From NCBI GenBank assembly GCA_002900995.3, contig CM035313.1, positions 3,162,001-3,226,000 on the forward strand: a stretch of DNA of 64,000 bases, read 5' to 3'. Under the pieces are notes generated by a model. That model saw only the letters and a list, made by a program, of their open reading frames with translations. It was not told the DNA's origin and made no database searches. Positions 48,091-59,521 of this stretch are shown piece after piece. A program made the position numbers and the translations under genes. This stretch comes from Ganoderma boninense. Lineage: Eukaryota; Basidiomycota; Agaricomycetes; Polyporales; Polyporaceae. Positions within the stretch are counted from its first letter, which is position 1, and each line of letters opens with the position of its first letter.

Positions 48091-48242
48091 CGAACCGCGG
48101 GACCGAGTGCTATGTACTTGCGATCGTTCCGACAACCTGCATGCTCAGCCGTAAAAACATCGCTCCCCATGTACAATGATGACTGACTGATGTTCGTGTC
48201 TTCTCCAAGAAACAAGCCAATGCTGTTATGTGCGAAACGTAC

Positions 48243-49078
48243 TCAGAAGACTCGCGGCGACAGCTGGGTGAACCATCCGTCAAGTTTCCGATGGTGCAGT
48301 ATGTCCATTGGAGGTAGCGGGATCGCCTCCGCCAGTTCGTCAATGTCGGAGAACACGGCGCACACGCGACGAGGGTCATATTCTGCGCAAATTTCAATCA
48401 GTTTGTGGTCACGCGGGTGGTAGACACACGCGCAAGTCTTGGAACTCTCCGAACTCACCTCAAATTGTTCCCTGTTTTCGCCTCGCTCCGCAGGAAACCG
48501 TTCGCGACGACATTCCAGGAGTGAACGCCGACCTTGGGGTTCCAGCTCTCGTACGGGCTCCCTGCGAACCACCCAATGAGCTACACGCGTGCAGTATCAG
48601 AACAGAAGAAACGCACCGGGCGGGAAGAGGTAATGATACGTCGAGCCGTCCATCACGACATCCTGACGCGCCTGCTTCCAGAAGTCGGTGCCCAGTCTCG
48701 GGTTCCAGCTTGCGTACGGGCTATCTGCGAGGAAGAGGGACGGAACGAAACAAGCTACGTGTCAGCGAGCGAGCACCATGACTGAACTTGAAGAGAGAAC
48801 GTACAGGGCGGGAAGAGATAGTGGTAGTGGCAGTCCTCGTTGTTGTAGGGGTTCGAGTAGCGCGGCTGACTCGGAGTGGGAGCCTCGGCGGCCTCGCGCA
48901 CGTCCCAGGCGGTGACGCTGTGGCGGAGCGGCGAGAGCCCGGGCCTGGCGTAGGGCGGCGGCCGCTTGTGACGCGCCCGTCCTACTACGACCCGTACGTG
49001 CGGGGGGATGGCACTGAGTACGGACGACTTGGATACCAGTGGGCGTCGGGCTCGAGATGCGCGGGTTCGGGATGGCAT
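48243..49078 (-). CDS. Repeat-exon family, copy B (unrecognised protein)
   Basis: Minus strand. Exon a ends at 48805 (SSVLSAIPPHV, basic stretch, PGLSPLRHSVTAWDV, then YSNPYNNEDCHYHYLFPP). Exon b, 48724-48617, is one 36-codon repeat (SPYASWNPRLGTDFW...GSTYHYLFPP). The next exon begins GSPYESWNPKVGVHSWNVVANGF. A C-terminal part reads YDPRRVCAVFSDIDELAEA then LPPMDILHHRKLDGWF and stops at 48243. The junction before YDPRRV does not keep frame with a GT-AG intron, so either one base is wrong or the model is incomplete there. The repeat core is SPYxSWNP(R/K)(L/V)G followed by YHYLFPP. I know no named domain with this core. The start at 49078 is the first Met and is tentative. Confidence 0.5.
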
Positions 49079-49956
49079 GGGATGTAGGGTACTCAGCTCC
49101 AGGTGTGGGGTGCGTGAGCCTCAGAGAACACCGAACGCGCCAGCGGCACTGGCAGCGGCTGGGCGATGGTCTGCCGCAGCTTACGAGAACGGAGACGGCA
49201 TGGAGGGCTCAGTTTTGTAGAAGGGCGGCGTCGCGATGGCACTGATGAGGGACAGAGGTTCGGGATTCCCCATTAGTCGCATAATAGGCCGCATAAGGGT
49301 TGTACGCACACGGATGTGCTCATTGTCCAACCCCGCGGTGCCGAGTGTTCAGTTCTCTGGTGACTGACTCAGGTTTATGACTCGCCTGCGTGGGAGCAGC
49401 GACCTGACTATAGGACGGTGGCATGCAAGGAGCGAGTAGAACACACCTGCGGATGACCAGAGGCGAACCGGGGGCGGGAAGCGAAGGAGACCTGCGAAGG
49501 CGTGGCCTGCAGCAATGCAGTGGCTCGGAGCCGTCTTGATCCTCATCCTCATTTGACTTCACGCATCCCAGCGATGGGCCCCTCGGTATGAACCTGAGGT
49601 TCTCACATAGGACCGCGATACGTACGCTGTGTGAGAACCTCCTGTGGCTTTGCACGAGCCCGCATAGCTATCCGAATGCATTCAAGGTAAGCTGAAGGTG
49701 GTAAATCATTTTGAGGACTGATTTCGAAGTTCTGTTCAACGCCCGGTGGTCCGTGGAGAACGCCCACGCATTTGGAGGGCGGTGTCACGAGGGAATAACG
49801 AGGCGCCACTAGGGCACCGCCCCTTGCAGAGGTTCAAACGTTCAAGCGTCCACTCCGTCGACCTGAATGGCACTAAAGCTCCTTGCGTTGGAGCCCCTGC
49901 TCATCGCCAACGCCCTTCTCTGAATCACGGCACGACAAGTCACCCCGTCCTCGACG
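49079..49956. other. Intergenic stretch
   Basis: Probably the upstream regions of copy B (-) and the CFEM gene (+). The first 250 nt share words with the region upstream of copy A. No gene is recognised. Confidence 0.35.
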
Positions 49957-50761
49957 ATGATTTTCGACGCCCTTTCCGTTCTCGCAGCGTTCGCCGCGGT
50001 CTCGCAAGTCTGCGCGCAAGACACGAACAACTGCACCCAGGGCTGCATCCGGAAGGCCCTCGCAGGGGAATCCGTGCAACGACGTGTGAGCACATCCGCA
50101 CAAAGTTCATTCTCCTTTATCCGCACGCTCATCCTCGACGCGGTCATTCTCATAGCGTTGATCCGAACTGCATGTGCGGGGAAGGCAGCCAGATCTCCTC
50201 GTGCGTGCAGAGTTCCTGTGGCGCCGCACAGGTAACCGCATACAGCTCCCTCTCCGCGTCCGTGTGCGGCATTGCCAGTGAGTGACCGTTTTACGCTCCC
50301 TCCCCCTTTCTTTCTTTCTCTCTGGGCTCACTTGAAAAGAAAACATCGGACGCGGCATGACTCACGTACCTCGTTCCGCACCCACAGCGTCCCAAGAAAC
50401 GTCGACGCCGCCGTTCTCTGTCCCCCCGCTCTCGTCCGTCTCCGGCGATACCACGCTCCCCATCACCGCGCCCTCCGGCACTGGCAGCTTCTCTGGCACA
50501 GCATCGACTTCCCAAACCGCGACCGCAACCGCGACGGCCCCGGCGTCCTCGCAGTCCTCCGGCGCGAGCTCCCTCACGTCTGCGACGGCTATCGGCACTT
50601 CATCCAGAGGCACGGGGACGAGTGCTGCATCCACGCAGACGTCAAACGCCGCGCGTGCGGGCGCGATATCGATGGGGACATTCCGTCTCGGGTCTGGGGG
50701 GCTGGTTGGACTGGGCTTTGCGGTGGTCGGGGTTGTCGGCGGTGCTGTGTTCGCGCTGTGA
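49957..50761 (+). CDS. CFEM-domain GPI-anchored protein, one-base homopolymer frameshift
   Basis: Exons 49957-50085, 50156-50277 and 50388-50761 total 625 nt, one above a multiple of three. The extra base is a G in the GGGG run at 50065-50068; without it the product has 207 residues. A signal peptide (MIFDALSVLAAFAAVSQVCA) precedes a CFEM domain with all eight cysteines (NNCTQGC, NPC, PNCMC, SSCVQSSC, SVC) and the Asp before C4 that binds haem iron in CFEM proteins. A Ser/Thr-rich stalk, likely O-glycosylated, leads to a C-terminal GPI signal (small residues SNAARAG then GLVGLGFAVVGVVGGAVFAL). CFEM proteins sit on membrane or wall and act in haem-iron uptake, wall integrity or host contact. 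Confidence 0.88.
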
Positions 50762-51429
50762 GTCCGGGGGTGTGGAGGGCTGAGAGAGTTCAAAAGCGTG
50801 TTATCGCATAGGCTGTGTGTGTACTGTGCATTATCGTCTGCGAGCGAGTCCAGACACCAGTGAGAGGGGGAGAGTCAGAAAGCAAGTTCGATGGTGCCGA
50901 CGAAGGTCTTGGGCAGGTCGCTGGTGGGACGCGGTCCCTGGGGTTCCTGGATGTCACGTGGAGGTCCTCCCGGCCTGATGCGAAGCTTTGCGCATACAGC
51001 CAACCCTTCTTTCCTCCCACCCTTGCAGACCCATGCCCGCATCCTGGTCGGCTCTTCTTAGTTGTGTACTACTACTTCTTGAATGCTACATCTTTTTCTG
51101 AAGGCGTCGTTGGAGATGGTGCGTGCGAAGAATGAAGCTTCCGAAGATAGGTCTAGGACTCTGGGTAACACTAGTACTGGCGTGTTCGTCTTGCTTCTAA
51201 CGGCGACTGACCCATATGTATGCAGCATACAACGAGGAAAACAACGCGTAGGTCCCATACGGGACACCGCGCGGTATTCGCAAAGTGGTGCAGACAACAT
51301 CCGTGTTTATGTGTGGTGTCTACGGTGCGGACGGCTTCCGTCGTCTTCCGGAGCTCCGCAGGGCGGGATGTTCCATTCCTGCGCCACGGTGAGTATCTTT
51401 TTCGTGGCTATCTGTGCTTAGGACATCTT
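50762..51429. other. 3' flank of the CFEM gene and spacer
   Basis: No gene recognised. Frames at 51083-51421 and 51220-51642 run into the direct repeat and have no motif. Confidence 0.35.
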
Positions 51430-51718
51430 GGGTGGATACACGAAAGCGAATGGAGGAGCGGAGGCGTTCGAATCGAAATCGTGGAGTATTGGGGAGCGCA
51501 GCCTACTCGCGTAGCACACCGACCACGAAGGAGTGTCAAGCCAACATGCATTCCACGCGTCACTTTCAAGCCCAGTCAGTACGTATGTCCACGTTTGCAT
51601 TCGACTCTTCCTCTCCCTTTTGACTCTTCGTTCAGCACCTGAAGTTGCTCGAATACTCGCCCCAGCATTTGAACCCCAAAACACTGATACGGAGTCAACT
51701 CTGCTTGGCTTCCGCATA
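51430..51718 (+). repeat. Direct repeat, left copy (289 nt)
   Basis: Begins GGGTGGATA and ends TTGGCTTCCGCATA. Its partner at 52150-52434 matches along its length with scattered substitutions and small gaps. Shared blocks include CCACGAAGGAGTGTCAAG and CCCAGTCAGTACGTATGTCC. Confidence 0.8.
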
Positions 51719-51719
51719 T

Positions 51720-52147
51720 ACGACGGGCAAGGTGGATGTTTCGAACCTCTGGGAACAGTATGAAAATTGGTATGGAAACTTCAAGTTTTTGGTCATTTTC
51801 GGAGTGTTTCGGGATCCAGGAAACATCGTTTCCTGGATGGCGTGGTTGGACATCGGAAACAGGTGAGATGTTTCCATAGAAGGGAAATCTCAGCGAAATG
51901 TGTCGGAGACAGGCATAGAACACTGTGTTTCCGGACAATGCAGCCTGTTTCCGGCCCGTTTCCTGGCAATTTCACCTTTGTTGAAACACCTTGGGCCGTT
52001 TCTCGTCTTCGGAAATGCCGTGAAAACAAAGGAAACACCACGTTTCCCTAACCACGAATCACCCCCAAAACTCCTGAGAAACTTGAAAATTCCGTCTTCT
52101 ATTCCTGACCGATTTCCTGATCCCGAAACATCTGCTGTACCCGTCGT
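51720..52147. mobile_element. MITE-like element with terminal inverted repeats (428 nt)
   Basis: The ends are ACGACGGG (51720-51727) and CCCGTCGT (52140-52147). The inverted likeness continues inwards with GATGTTTCG near 51737 and its complement near 52123, and then more loosely for about 100 nt (a TTCAAGTTT block on both sides). Inside are many TTTCC/GGAAA words and a perfect 11-bp palindrome arm pair (51814-51824 and 51828-51838) around ATC. There is no coding capacity. A target-site duplication is not evident at the very ends. Confidence 0.6.
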
Positions 52148-52149
52148 CT

Positions 52150-52434
52150 GGGTGGATATAGTACAGGAAAGCGAGCGGAGGAGCGGTGGCGTTCAAATCG
52201 AAATCATGGAGTATTGGGGAACGCACCCTACTCGCGTACTACAACGACCACGAAGGAGTGTCAAGTCGGCATGCTATTCCACGTGTCAGACTTCGAAGCC
52301 CAGTCAGTACGTATGTCCACATTTGCATTCGACTCTTCCTCCGCTTTGACTCTTCGTTCAGCACCTGCAGTTGCTCGAATATCTCCTCGCCACAACATTT
52401 GAACCTCAACTCTGTTCTGTTTGGCTTCCGCATA
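52150..52434 (+). repeat. Direct repeat, right copy (285 nt)
   Basis: Partner of 51430-51718, starting immediately after the inverted-repeat element. The arrangement is repeat, element, repeat. Confidence 0.8.
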
Positions 52435-52933
52435 GCTGTTCGGCGAGCCGATTTTGGGTACACAACACAATCATTTTGAAGGGTTCTAGGAACGATGACA
52501 TCATCGACGACGAAAGTCTTTGGACCCTCCCAAAGCGCTCCAAATCGCGGCTGTAGGTAAGCGCCGTCTACGCGGTTCCTGAAAAGTCGAAACGTCGTCG
52601 TTTGCTCCAGTGGCAGCGGTTGACGAACAGGATCGACCGGTTGGGCCAGGCGGGGCCCACGATCGCGAACGGCGTTGTCGTCAGTTGCCAGTCTGACGTA
52701 TATCCGCACTGTGGATCCCAATGACGACAGTCAAGCACGACGGCCACGGCGTGATATTTAGCTGCGCCCCCTGCTGATGCTCCCCACAACAACTTCACGA
52801 CTCTCTTCACGACATACCACTCTCCTCGAGACCTGTTTCACGACACATACCTCACCACGACCAACGAATTCGTCGTAATACCAGCAACACACCTACACCT
52901 ACACCCACCGCCTACACCCACTTCCACACCACA
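52435..52933. other. Promoter region of the HAM1-like gene
   Basis: No gene recognised. The last 150 nt are rich in CACC/CCAC, giving a pyrimidine- and A/C-rich leader directly before the ATG at 52934, a common fungal 5' UTR style. Confidence 0.4.
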
Positions 52934-55639
52934 ATGTCCACTCTTCCGCCAGCCCCTAAAGACGTCAGCGAGCACCCCGCCAAGGGCGCGGTGACTGAGC
53001 CCGTCGATCGCGAGAAGCTGGAGTCCGACGTCTCCCGCAAGCTGCGCCTCTACGGCGCCTTCCAGGCGATGGGCGAGTCGCGCCTGCCCACGAACGCGCA
53101 GCTCGACAGCATGCTCTCCTCGCTCGCTGCCTCGACCGTCGCGCACGCCGACGCGCTCTCGCCCGACGGCCAGCGCCTCGCACGCGACGCGCACGACGTC
53201 TGCGAGACGCTGCGCCGCCTCGTCGCGCAGAAGAACGCCGACGAGCTCCTCCAGAACTTCATCTGGCATACGCGCGACGCAAGCCTCGACCGCGACCGCG
53301 CACGCGAGGGGAAGCAGAAGCAGAAGGAGAAGCAGGGCGTCGAGCGTGAGCGTACGGGCGCGGACGAGGCGCGCCGCCACCTCCGCACGCTCCTGTCGCT
53401 CGTGTTCACGAACGCGGAGGTGCGCAAGCTCGCGAGCGATATGGGTGTCGTCGGCCGCGACCTGCTTGCGCGCGGTGCGGAGAAGGTCGCGGAGGCGGCG
53501 CGCCCGACGGAGGAGCGCCTCAGCACGGTCGACCAGCCCGGCCCGGAGAATAAGTTCGTGACGGAGGAGGGTCGCCAGGTTGGGACGGGCGAGACTCCGG
53601 TGCGTTTGGTTCTGTGGGTGTCTTCTGTTGTGTCGTCCTGACCGGGGCCTCCGTAGAAACCGGAAGTGCGTGTCCCTGGCACGGACACGCGGGTGGCACA
53701 CGACCCTCGTGCAGAGGACCCGACGTCTGGAACCACAGTTACGCAAGGCGAAGAGGTCAAGTCCGGAGACCAGGCGCTGGGCCAGGCTCAGGAGAAGGAG
53801 CAACAGCTCGAGGTGAGGCTTGACCTGCATTATTGCTGGCTCAACTGATTGACATCATATCGCAGGCCGAAGTACAGCGCGAGGCGGAGGCACTCGAGGT
53901 CCAGCCTGGTGAGAGCGAGGCTGAGGCCCGGACCCGCAGAGAGAGGCTGCAGGCGAAGTTCGCCGGAATGAAGCAGTCCATCATGGGGCGTATTCCTGAG
54001 GAGCACAGGGAGCGCGCGAAGGAGCATCAGGAGCGCATCACGAACTTCTTCCGAGAGGAATATTTCCCTCCGGAGAGGCGTGACCAGTTCATCTTCCGTC
54101 TCAAGAAGGTGCGTCTGGGACGTGATTGTTCACCTAATCAACGCTGAGGGATGTTTTCGTACGCAGGTCGTCTACGAGTGCCAGAGCCACGATGATTACA
54201 AGGAGTCCATGACATGGCTCCTCAATTTCGTGGAGGAGTACGCCGCTCACGGACGCAAGATCGCGATGGAAGGCAAGGACTCTCAGAAGGAGATATCCCA
54301 ACAACCAAACGTCCAGGAAGCGCTCTCAGAGATCCGCACCCTCCTCGAGCGGTTCGCGAACGGCCGCAGCCTCGACACGATCGGCGAGACGATGCGCGTG
54401 CTGTACAACGACGCCCAGCAGGACGAGAGGCTGAAGCACTGGTTCCGTGACATCGACCAGTTCGTGCGTGAGGCGCTGCTCCAGCCCGGGTTCATCCTCG
54501 ACGAGCAGTGCAACGAGCGCGCGCGGCAGCTGCGGGACGTCGGCCGCGAGTTCTACGACGGCAAGTACAAGAGCCACTTTGACGACCTCTTCAGCAGCGT
54601 GAAGGATTGGTTCGGCGCGTGGGCAGCGGACCCGCTGAATAAGCGGTATGTTCACAACAGAGATTTGGACGGTGCACGATGCTGATTCTTTCCTTGTCAG
54701 CATCGGGAGCAACTTCACGCAGCTGGCCAAGGACGCGTTGTTCGATGCCGACGGAAATCTCACGTTCAAGCCTGATCTCTGGACCGACGTCCGCCAGAAG
54801 ATGATCCCCGGATTCGTCGAGGAGCTTGGCTACGTCCCTATCCCGCGCATTGAATACACAGACGAACAGCTCGATCTCGTCATCGAGAACCTTGCGCTGT
54901 CTGGCAAGAACATCTTCCCTAACGTCGTGACCGTCGAAACGCGCAACTTTGCCAAGCTCAGTGCTCTGAACGACATCAAGTTCGTGTGCTCTTCACATCT
55001 ACACGAGTGCATACTGACCACATACCTCTCTGCAGGAACGAAACCCACCACGAGTTCACGCTCCACCTCACCCAGATCCAGGCAGACATGCGCGACGTCG
55101 CGTTCTACTTCCGCAAGAAGACGGGCACGCCGAAGCTCAGCGACTCGGGCGTCGCGGACATCCTGCTCGGAGGGCAGGGTCTCTCGGTGACCGCGCATCT
55201 CGTCTCTGCGGACCGCGACCGGACGTCCGTGTTCCGGGTGAAGGACGTGCAGACATCGATCCAGACGCTCAAGTTCGCGATCCGCGACTCGAAGCACGAT
55301 ACCCTGTACAAGATGCTCGCGCCGCTAGCGACGGCGCTCGTGAAGCGGCAGCTGCAGCGCGTGATCGCGAACGCGGTGCGCACGGCGCTCGAGTACGTCG
55401 ACGGGCAGCTCGTGAGCGTGCGCGACCAGATGGCGGAGGCGAAGGCGAGCGAGGACTCGTCAAGGCGCAAGGTGCTCATGGAGCAGCTCACGCACCGCAA
55501 GGAGAAGGCGCAGAAGGAGAAGGAGGAGCAGGAGGCGGCGGCGCACAAGTTCAAGATCTCGGCGCGGCCGGGCGGGGAGCTCATGCCGGAAGTTGGGTAC
55601 TCTGAGGGGTGGGTGAAGCGCGCGCAGAGCAGGAGGTGA
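52934..55639 (+). CDS. HAM1-like protein (BPI-fold lipid-binding family)
   Basis: Exons 52934-53599, 53657-53812, 53866-54108, 54167-54645, 54701-54979 and 55036-55639 sum to 2427 nt in one frame (808 residues). The N-terminal half has helical, charged segments (SRKLRLYGAFQAMGESRLPTN, HLRTLLSLVFTNAEVRKLA, YECQSHDDYKESMTWLL) as in the fungal HAM1 N-terminal domain (formerly DUF5923). The C-terminal third has the HAM1 C-terminal domain (formerly DUF4449): GYVPIPRIEYTDEQLDLVIENL, LSGKNIFPNVV, HHEFTLHLTQIQADMRDVAF, then a coiled-coil QLTHRKEKAQKEKEEQEAAA. These proteins are predicted to resemble bactericidal/permeability-increasing lipid-transfer folds. In Neurospora, ham genes act in hyphal fusion, but a direct link for this family is uncertain. 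No frameshift is needed. Confidence 0.88.
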
Positions 55640-56203
55640 GCGCAAGGACGGGCGAGGAGTGGAGGAGCGAAGCGTGAGTGTTCTGATTTGGACTTGCATG
55701 CTGCGGAGCACCGTACTAATGACCATTGTTAGGTTTAACCTGAGTTGAGCGGTGGAGTAGCTAGGAAGTATTTTCGCGTGGACGGTTGATTCAAGATTCG
55801 GAGAGCTTGTACGTTATGCTTTGAATATTGATCCCCCTGGTTTGAATGGAACCATATTGTACACAACGCTTCTACCATTTGCCCGACTCGAGGCTTGCTT
55901 CTTCGTCTCGTACTTGTGGCGATTATCTCTCTGTAGGCACTCTCGTTGTGACAGGGCAAAAACAGAACACCTTAGTCCAACATACTTTTGATCGCCGGTC
56001 AGAACCCAAGTACGATTCGTCGCGTTCACTGTCTCTCGGAGGGCTCACACTAGATGAGGGCAGGCAATTACGTATTGTGGTACAGTATGATACACACGGA
56101 TAGGTAACAGAAAAGTTGTCAGAAGAGGAACGAAAGCCGTGACCGCGATCATCCGTAACACTAAGTCTATGTGGAGCAGGCTGTACGCTGCGTACACCAT
56201 TAG
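55640..56203. other. Convergent 3' region
   Basis: The HAM1-like gene (+) and the HET gene (-) converge here. AT-richer 3' UTR-like sequence; no gene is recognised. Confidence 0.4.
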
Positions 56204-58555
56204 CTACCCTTCAACTTCACCTGGACCGCCAGCGGACGGTCTCTGATCTCTGCGATCTGCATCCGCCATCGGACGACCGCTGGTGGTCCTCGTCCTCGGA
56301 GTTGACCTCAAGTCCACAGCTGCCAGCGCGTTGTTACGCCTCTCGGCGGTATCGCGCCAGTAATCTCGGACGGCATCAGAGCCTCGCTTTCCTGCCCGCG
56401 TCGGCTGCTGCGTAAGGCTCGAAGAGCTCGGGGACGCCATGGCAGCCGACGCCAGGTCTCCAAGCCTGAGCACCTCGACGTCGATCGCGTAATGGTCCTT
56501 GGCCGCGAAGGTCAGACCGAGATTCAGCGTCAGCGTCGGCGGCTTGGACCGCGCAGACGCACTGAAGTTGGCAGTCTCAGCAAGATCTGCTGCAACTTCG
56601 TAACCCCTTTCGAGCGACCCCGTGGACAGGAATCGTCCCAGGATACGCGACGGATGCGGGTGGAGGCGACGGATTCCTGATCGGAATGGTGGTGACGAAG
56701 ACTAGTGGAAGAGTCGTGAGGGTCATCTCCCGCCATCCTCACTGACGCGTCGACGGTCAGGGATAGACCGTTGTCTTTGAGGACATGCTGGTATTCTATG
56801 GTGATGGGGCTGCGTGTGCCTTCGGAAAGGATGAGCCAGTGGGTGGTTGGGTGGGCTTCGTCAGGGCCACGAAGTTCGGCCACGTAACCTTGAGTGCCCA
56901 GAGCATCGTGGGTCTTCCTCAGCTAAGTGGATCGTCTCGTGCGGCTGCCGACGGGCGACCTCGAGTGCGCCGTCCGCCGGGTCGAGGTGGGATATATACA
57001 CCGTCCTGAGATCGATCTTCGGCGGGCGGAGGCTCTTTATATTCGCGGGCGACAAGGCGAGGAGGTCGAACTCGCGATCACGGGCGCCCTCGAGGGACGG
57101 CAGGGTGGACATGCTTCCGCAGTGCAAGACCGCGATGGTGGACTCGGACGGGGGTATGTAGCAGATGCGGCAGAGAAGGTGTCCGCGCAGCGCCTGGTGC
57201 TCGCATCCGAGGATGGCAAGATGCCAGTGGGACAGCGGGATATCGCCAGGACGGCACTCGGTCGCGTCTGCAGGTAGGTAATGGGAAAGTGGGATGACGG
57301 GAACCTGCGTGCGGATGCCATGCGGCGAGAAAGTGTAGTCAATAGCGGGGAGGCTGGGGTAGCGAGGCTGGAGGCGGCGAGCGACTTCGTCATGTGGAAC
57401 AGGTTCGATCCTCCCGCCGTCCTCGAAGAGATCGAGGGACGGGGCAAGGAGGGACGAGGCACCATGATCGCGATAGTACCCGAAACAGAAAAATCCGCCG
57501 GGACGATCGCTGTGATGGGCTGGTTTCAAGCTCGTGGAGTTGAGGCAGGGAGTCCAAGCGGAACGGAGACCATGCAAAGAGACTCTGATCGGGGATGCGT
57601 CGCATGATCTCCTCCTGCAGTCGTCGGAAAGCGCCTTCGCCTTCGCCGTACAGAGTGGGCATGTTGATGGCGAAGATCCCAAGGAGCGAGTAGGCACGAT
57701 CTTCCACTCTGGTCGTCTGCCGCCTCGCAGCCCACGAGAGACGTTCGGCAACGCTGAATTCCTTGAGCGGTTCCACGCGCAAGAGGGCGTTATAACTGAT
57801 GTTCGTGATCTCCGTGATCAAGGAGGCAAGGCTATGTTTCGACCATAAGGAGGCAAGGCTATGTTTCGACCCGATGAACGTCCAGTCATTGCACAGAAAT
57901 AGCACATTCGCGGGCGCGATGAGCTCCTGGAGCGTCCATCCACGGGTGAACCAGCGGCTAAGTCGGAACTTGGAGTCCGTTTTGCGGACGTCTTCTCTGG
58001 CCGGAACGTCTGCGAGGAAGGCGTAGCAAACGTCGGCACGGGCATACCATTGATACATGGAGTTGATAGCTTCTGAGAGCTCGGAACTGCTCGCCTTGTC
58101 GATGCAACATGAATCTACCCAGAGGAATTGATACCCGTGCGCCCGTGCTACCCTGCATGCCTCCCGTATCTTGGGGGACAGGTCAGGATCAGTCCAAATG
58201 GGATTGCTAGTGAGAGGCGATGGTAACGTGGTTTTATCTGGAGTAGAGACCAGAGCTGGAGCCACAGAACTCGTGGACAAAGGGTTGTGAGAAGGCTGTG
58301 AGGGGTATGCTGAAGTATATGAGGACTTGCCCTGGCGGTGTCCTACGAAAGATGGAGAGATGTCCTGGAAGTCGGGGAAGTGGTGACCCCGGGGAAGCTG
58401 ATGTGTGGGAGCATACCGTTTGTGAATTTCCATTAGTCTGGATACGTTTGTTCGCCTCTGATATCCCAGGTGTGCGACAGGATGGCATATTTAACTTCGG
58501 GATCCTTGGGGTCTTTCTCGACGAACTGCCCAGTTTCGGTGTCTAGAAGGCGCAT
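56204..58555 (-). CDS. HET-domain (heterokaryon incompatibility-type) protein, at least four frameshifts
   Basis: Minus strand from the ATG at 58555. The N-terminus is typical: MRLLDTETGQFVEKDPKDPE then VKYAILSHTWD. HET blocks follow: WVDSCCIDKASSSELSEAIN, SMYQWYARADVCYAFLADV and SRWFTRGWTLQELIAP. After these come RLSWAARRQTTRVEDRAYSL and GIFAINMPTLYGEGEGAFRR, then SLFAW. The C-terminal half has VPVIPLSHYLP, ECRPGDIPLSHWHLAILGCE, RICYIPPSES and GYVAELRGPDEAHPTTHWLI. Frame changes are needed near 58434, in 57480-57600, near 56910 and near 56560. The reading may end at 56204. I see no introns in the body. HET proteins trigger cell death on contact with incompatible partners, though most fungal family members are untested. 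With so many shifts it may be a true pseudogene, or share the window-wide indel problem. Confidence 0.75.
57821..57874. repeat. 27-nt tandem duplication inside the HET gene
   Basis: The unit AGGAGGCAAGGCTATGTTTC plus seven bases is repeated once; 24 of 27 positions agree. It is in frame and duplicates WSKHSLASL. Confidence 0.8.
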
Positions 58556-59521
58556 GAGGCAAGTTATGACTTGAGTCCTGCAAACGAACAGGGGGACGCA
58601 TTAGTGAACGAAATCTGTATCTTCAGTGTGCCTGTACCGACCGCTAGCCGTCCTTGAGTGCTAGTATTCTTGGGAAAGATTTAGGATCAGCAGGTATCAA
58701 GACGAGATCTGATTCAATGATGACGTACACCGTGACTTTCAATGCCTGACAGCTGTTTCCCCGCCGTCCACGATGCCCGAAAAGGAGATTAGAGGCTCAA
58801 GGTTGGTGTATGACCCCAACAAACTGTGTCCCCGAGGAGATTAAGCAAAAGTGTACTGGTCGCAAGTTGAAGCTACAGCGTCATGGTGCGTGATTGCTAG
58901 GCCACATAGAGCGCGCGTGCACAGCGGCTTACCCTCCAGGTCCCCGTAATGCCGCTGCCTCAAGGAGAGAGGGATGATGTTTTAGGTGACCGGATACAAG
59001 GTGGTGACTGTGGTTTCTGGCAAACGGTCACAGTGTTGAGGACGTTGAGCGCATACGAGCGCCTAAACAGGCGGCTAGTGTGGGTCAATGGCGCTACTCA
59101 ACAATTTCTCTCCTCTTCTCCGCTATCCACACTCGGTCCGAAGCTTCACGCCTCCACCAGCTCTTCATGTCTCTCCCCTACATCGAGTATAACACTGCTT
59201 TGCCCTTGACATATCTGAACAATCGTCGCTGAACCTCCTCATCTGGGATTGGCGGCTGCTCTATGCCAGTGCGTGGAAAGTGGAGACTCCTTCGGACTCG
59301 CAGTGGGACCTCTCCTCGCTCTGCTGCAGTGTCGAAGTCACGTTGGGCCCCAACACCATGCTGAGTAACGCTCCAGAATCTCCACCGTGGCCATGATCCG
59401 CTGAGGTGCGCAACGCCCTAACTATCGTCGCGCGTGCGTGATCCAAGACCGGCCGCATATATATGCCTTTCATTCCCATCCGGTGTGCTTCTTGAACTCC
59501 CCGCCTCTCCTCTTTTGAATC
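58556..59521. promoter_or_regulatory. Divergent upstream region of HET and aldo-keto reductase genes; TATA at 59458-59464
   Basis: The two genes start 966 nt apart facing away from each other. CATATATATGC puts a TATA-like run about 58 nt before the reductase ATG at 59522. No TATA is evident before the HET start. No other gene is recognised. Confidence 0.4.

Noticed and set aside
51430..52434. LTR retrotransposon with two LTRs
   Set aside because: Repeats lack clear TG...CA ends, no primer-binding site or polypurine tract is seen, and the interior has its own inverted repeats.
53050..53760. 236-codon and longer minus-strand frames
   Set aside because: Antisense to HAM1-like exon 1, a GC-codon artefact.
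56204..58555. Several small genes instead of one HET gene
   Set aside because: The pieces follow the order of one HET protein from N- to C-terminus; frameshifts explain the splits.
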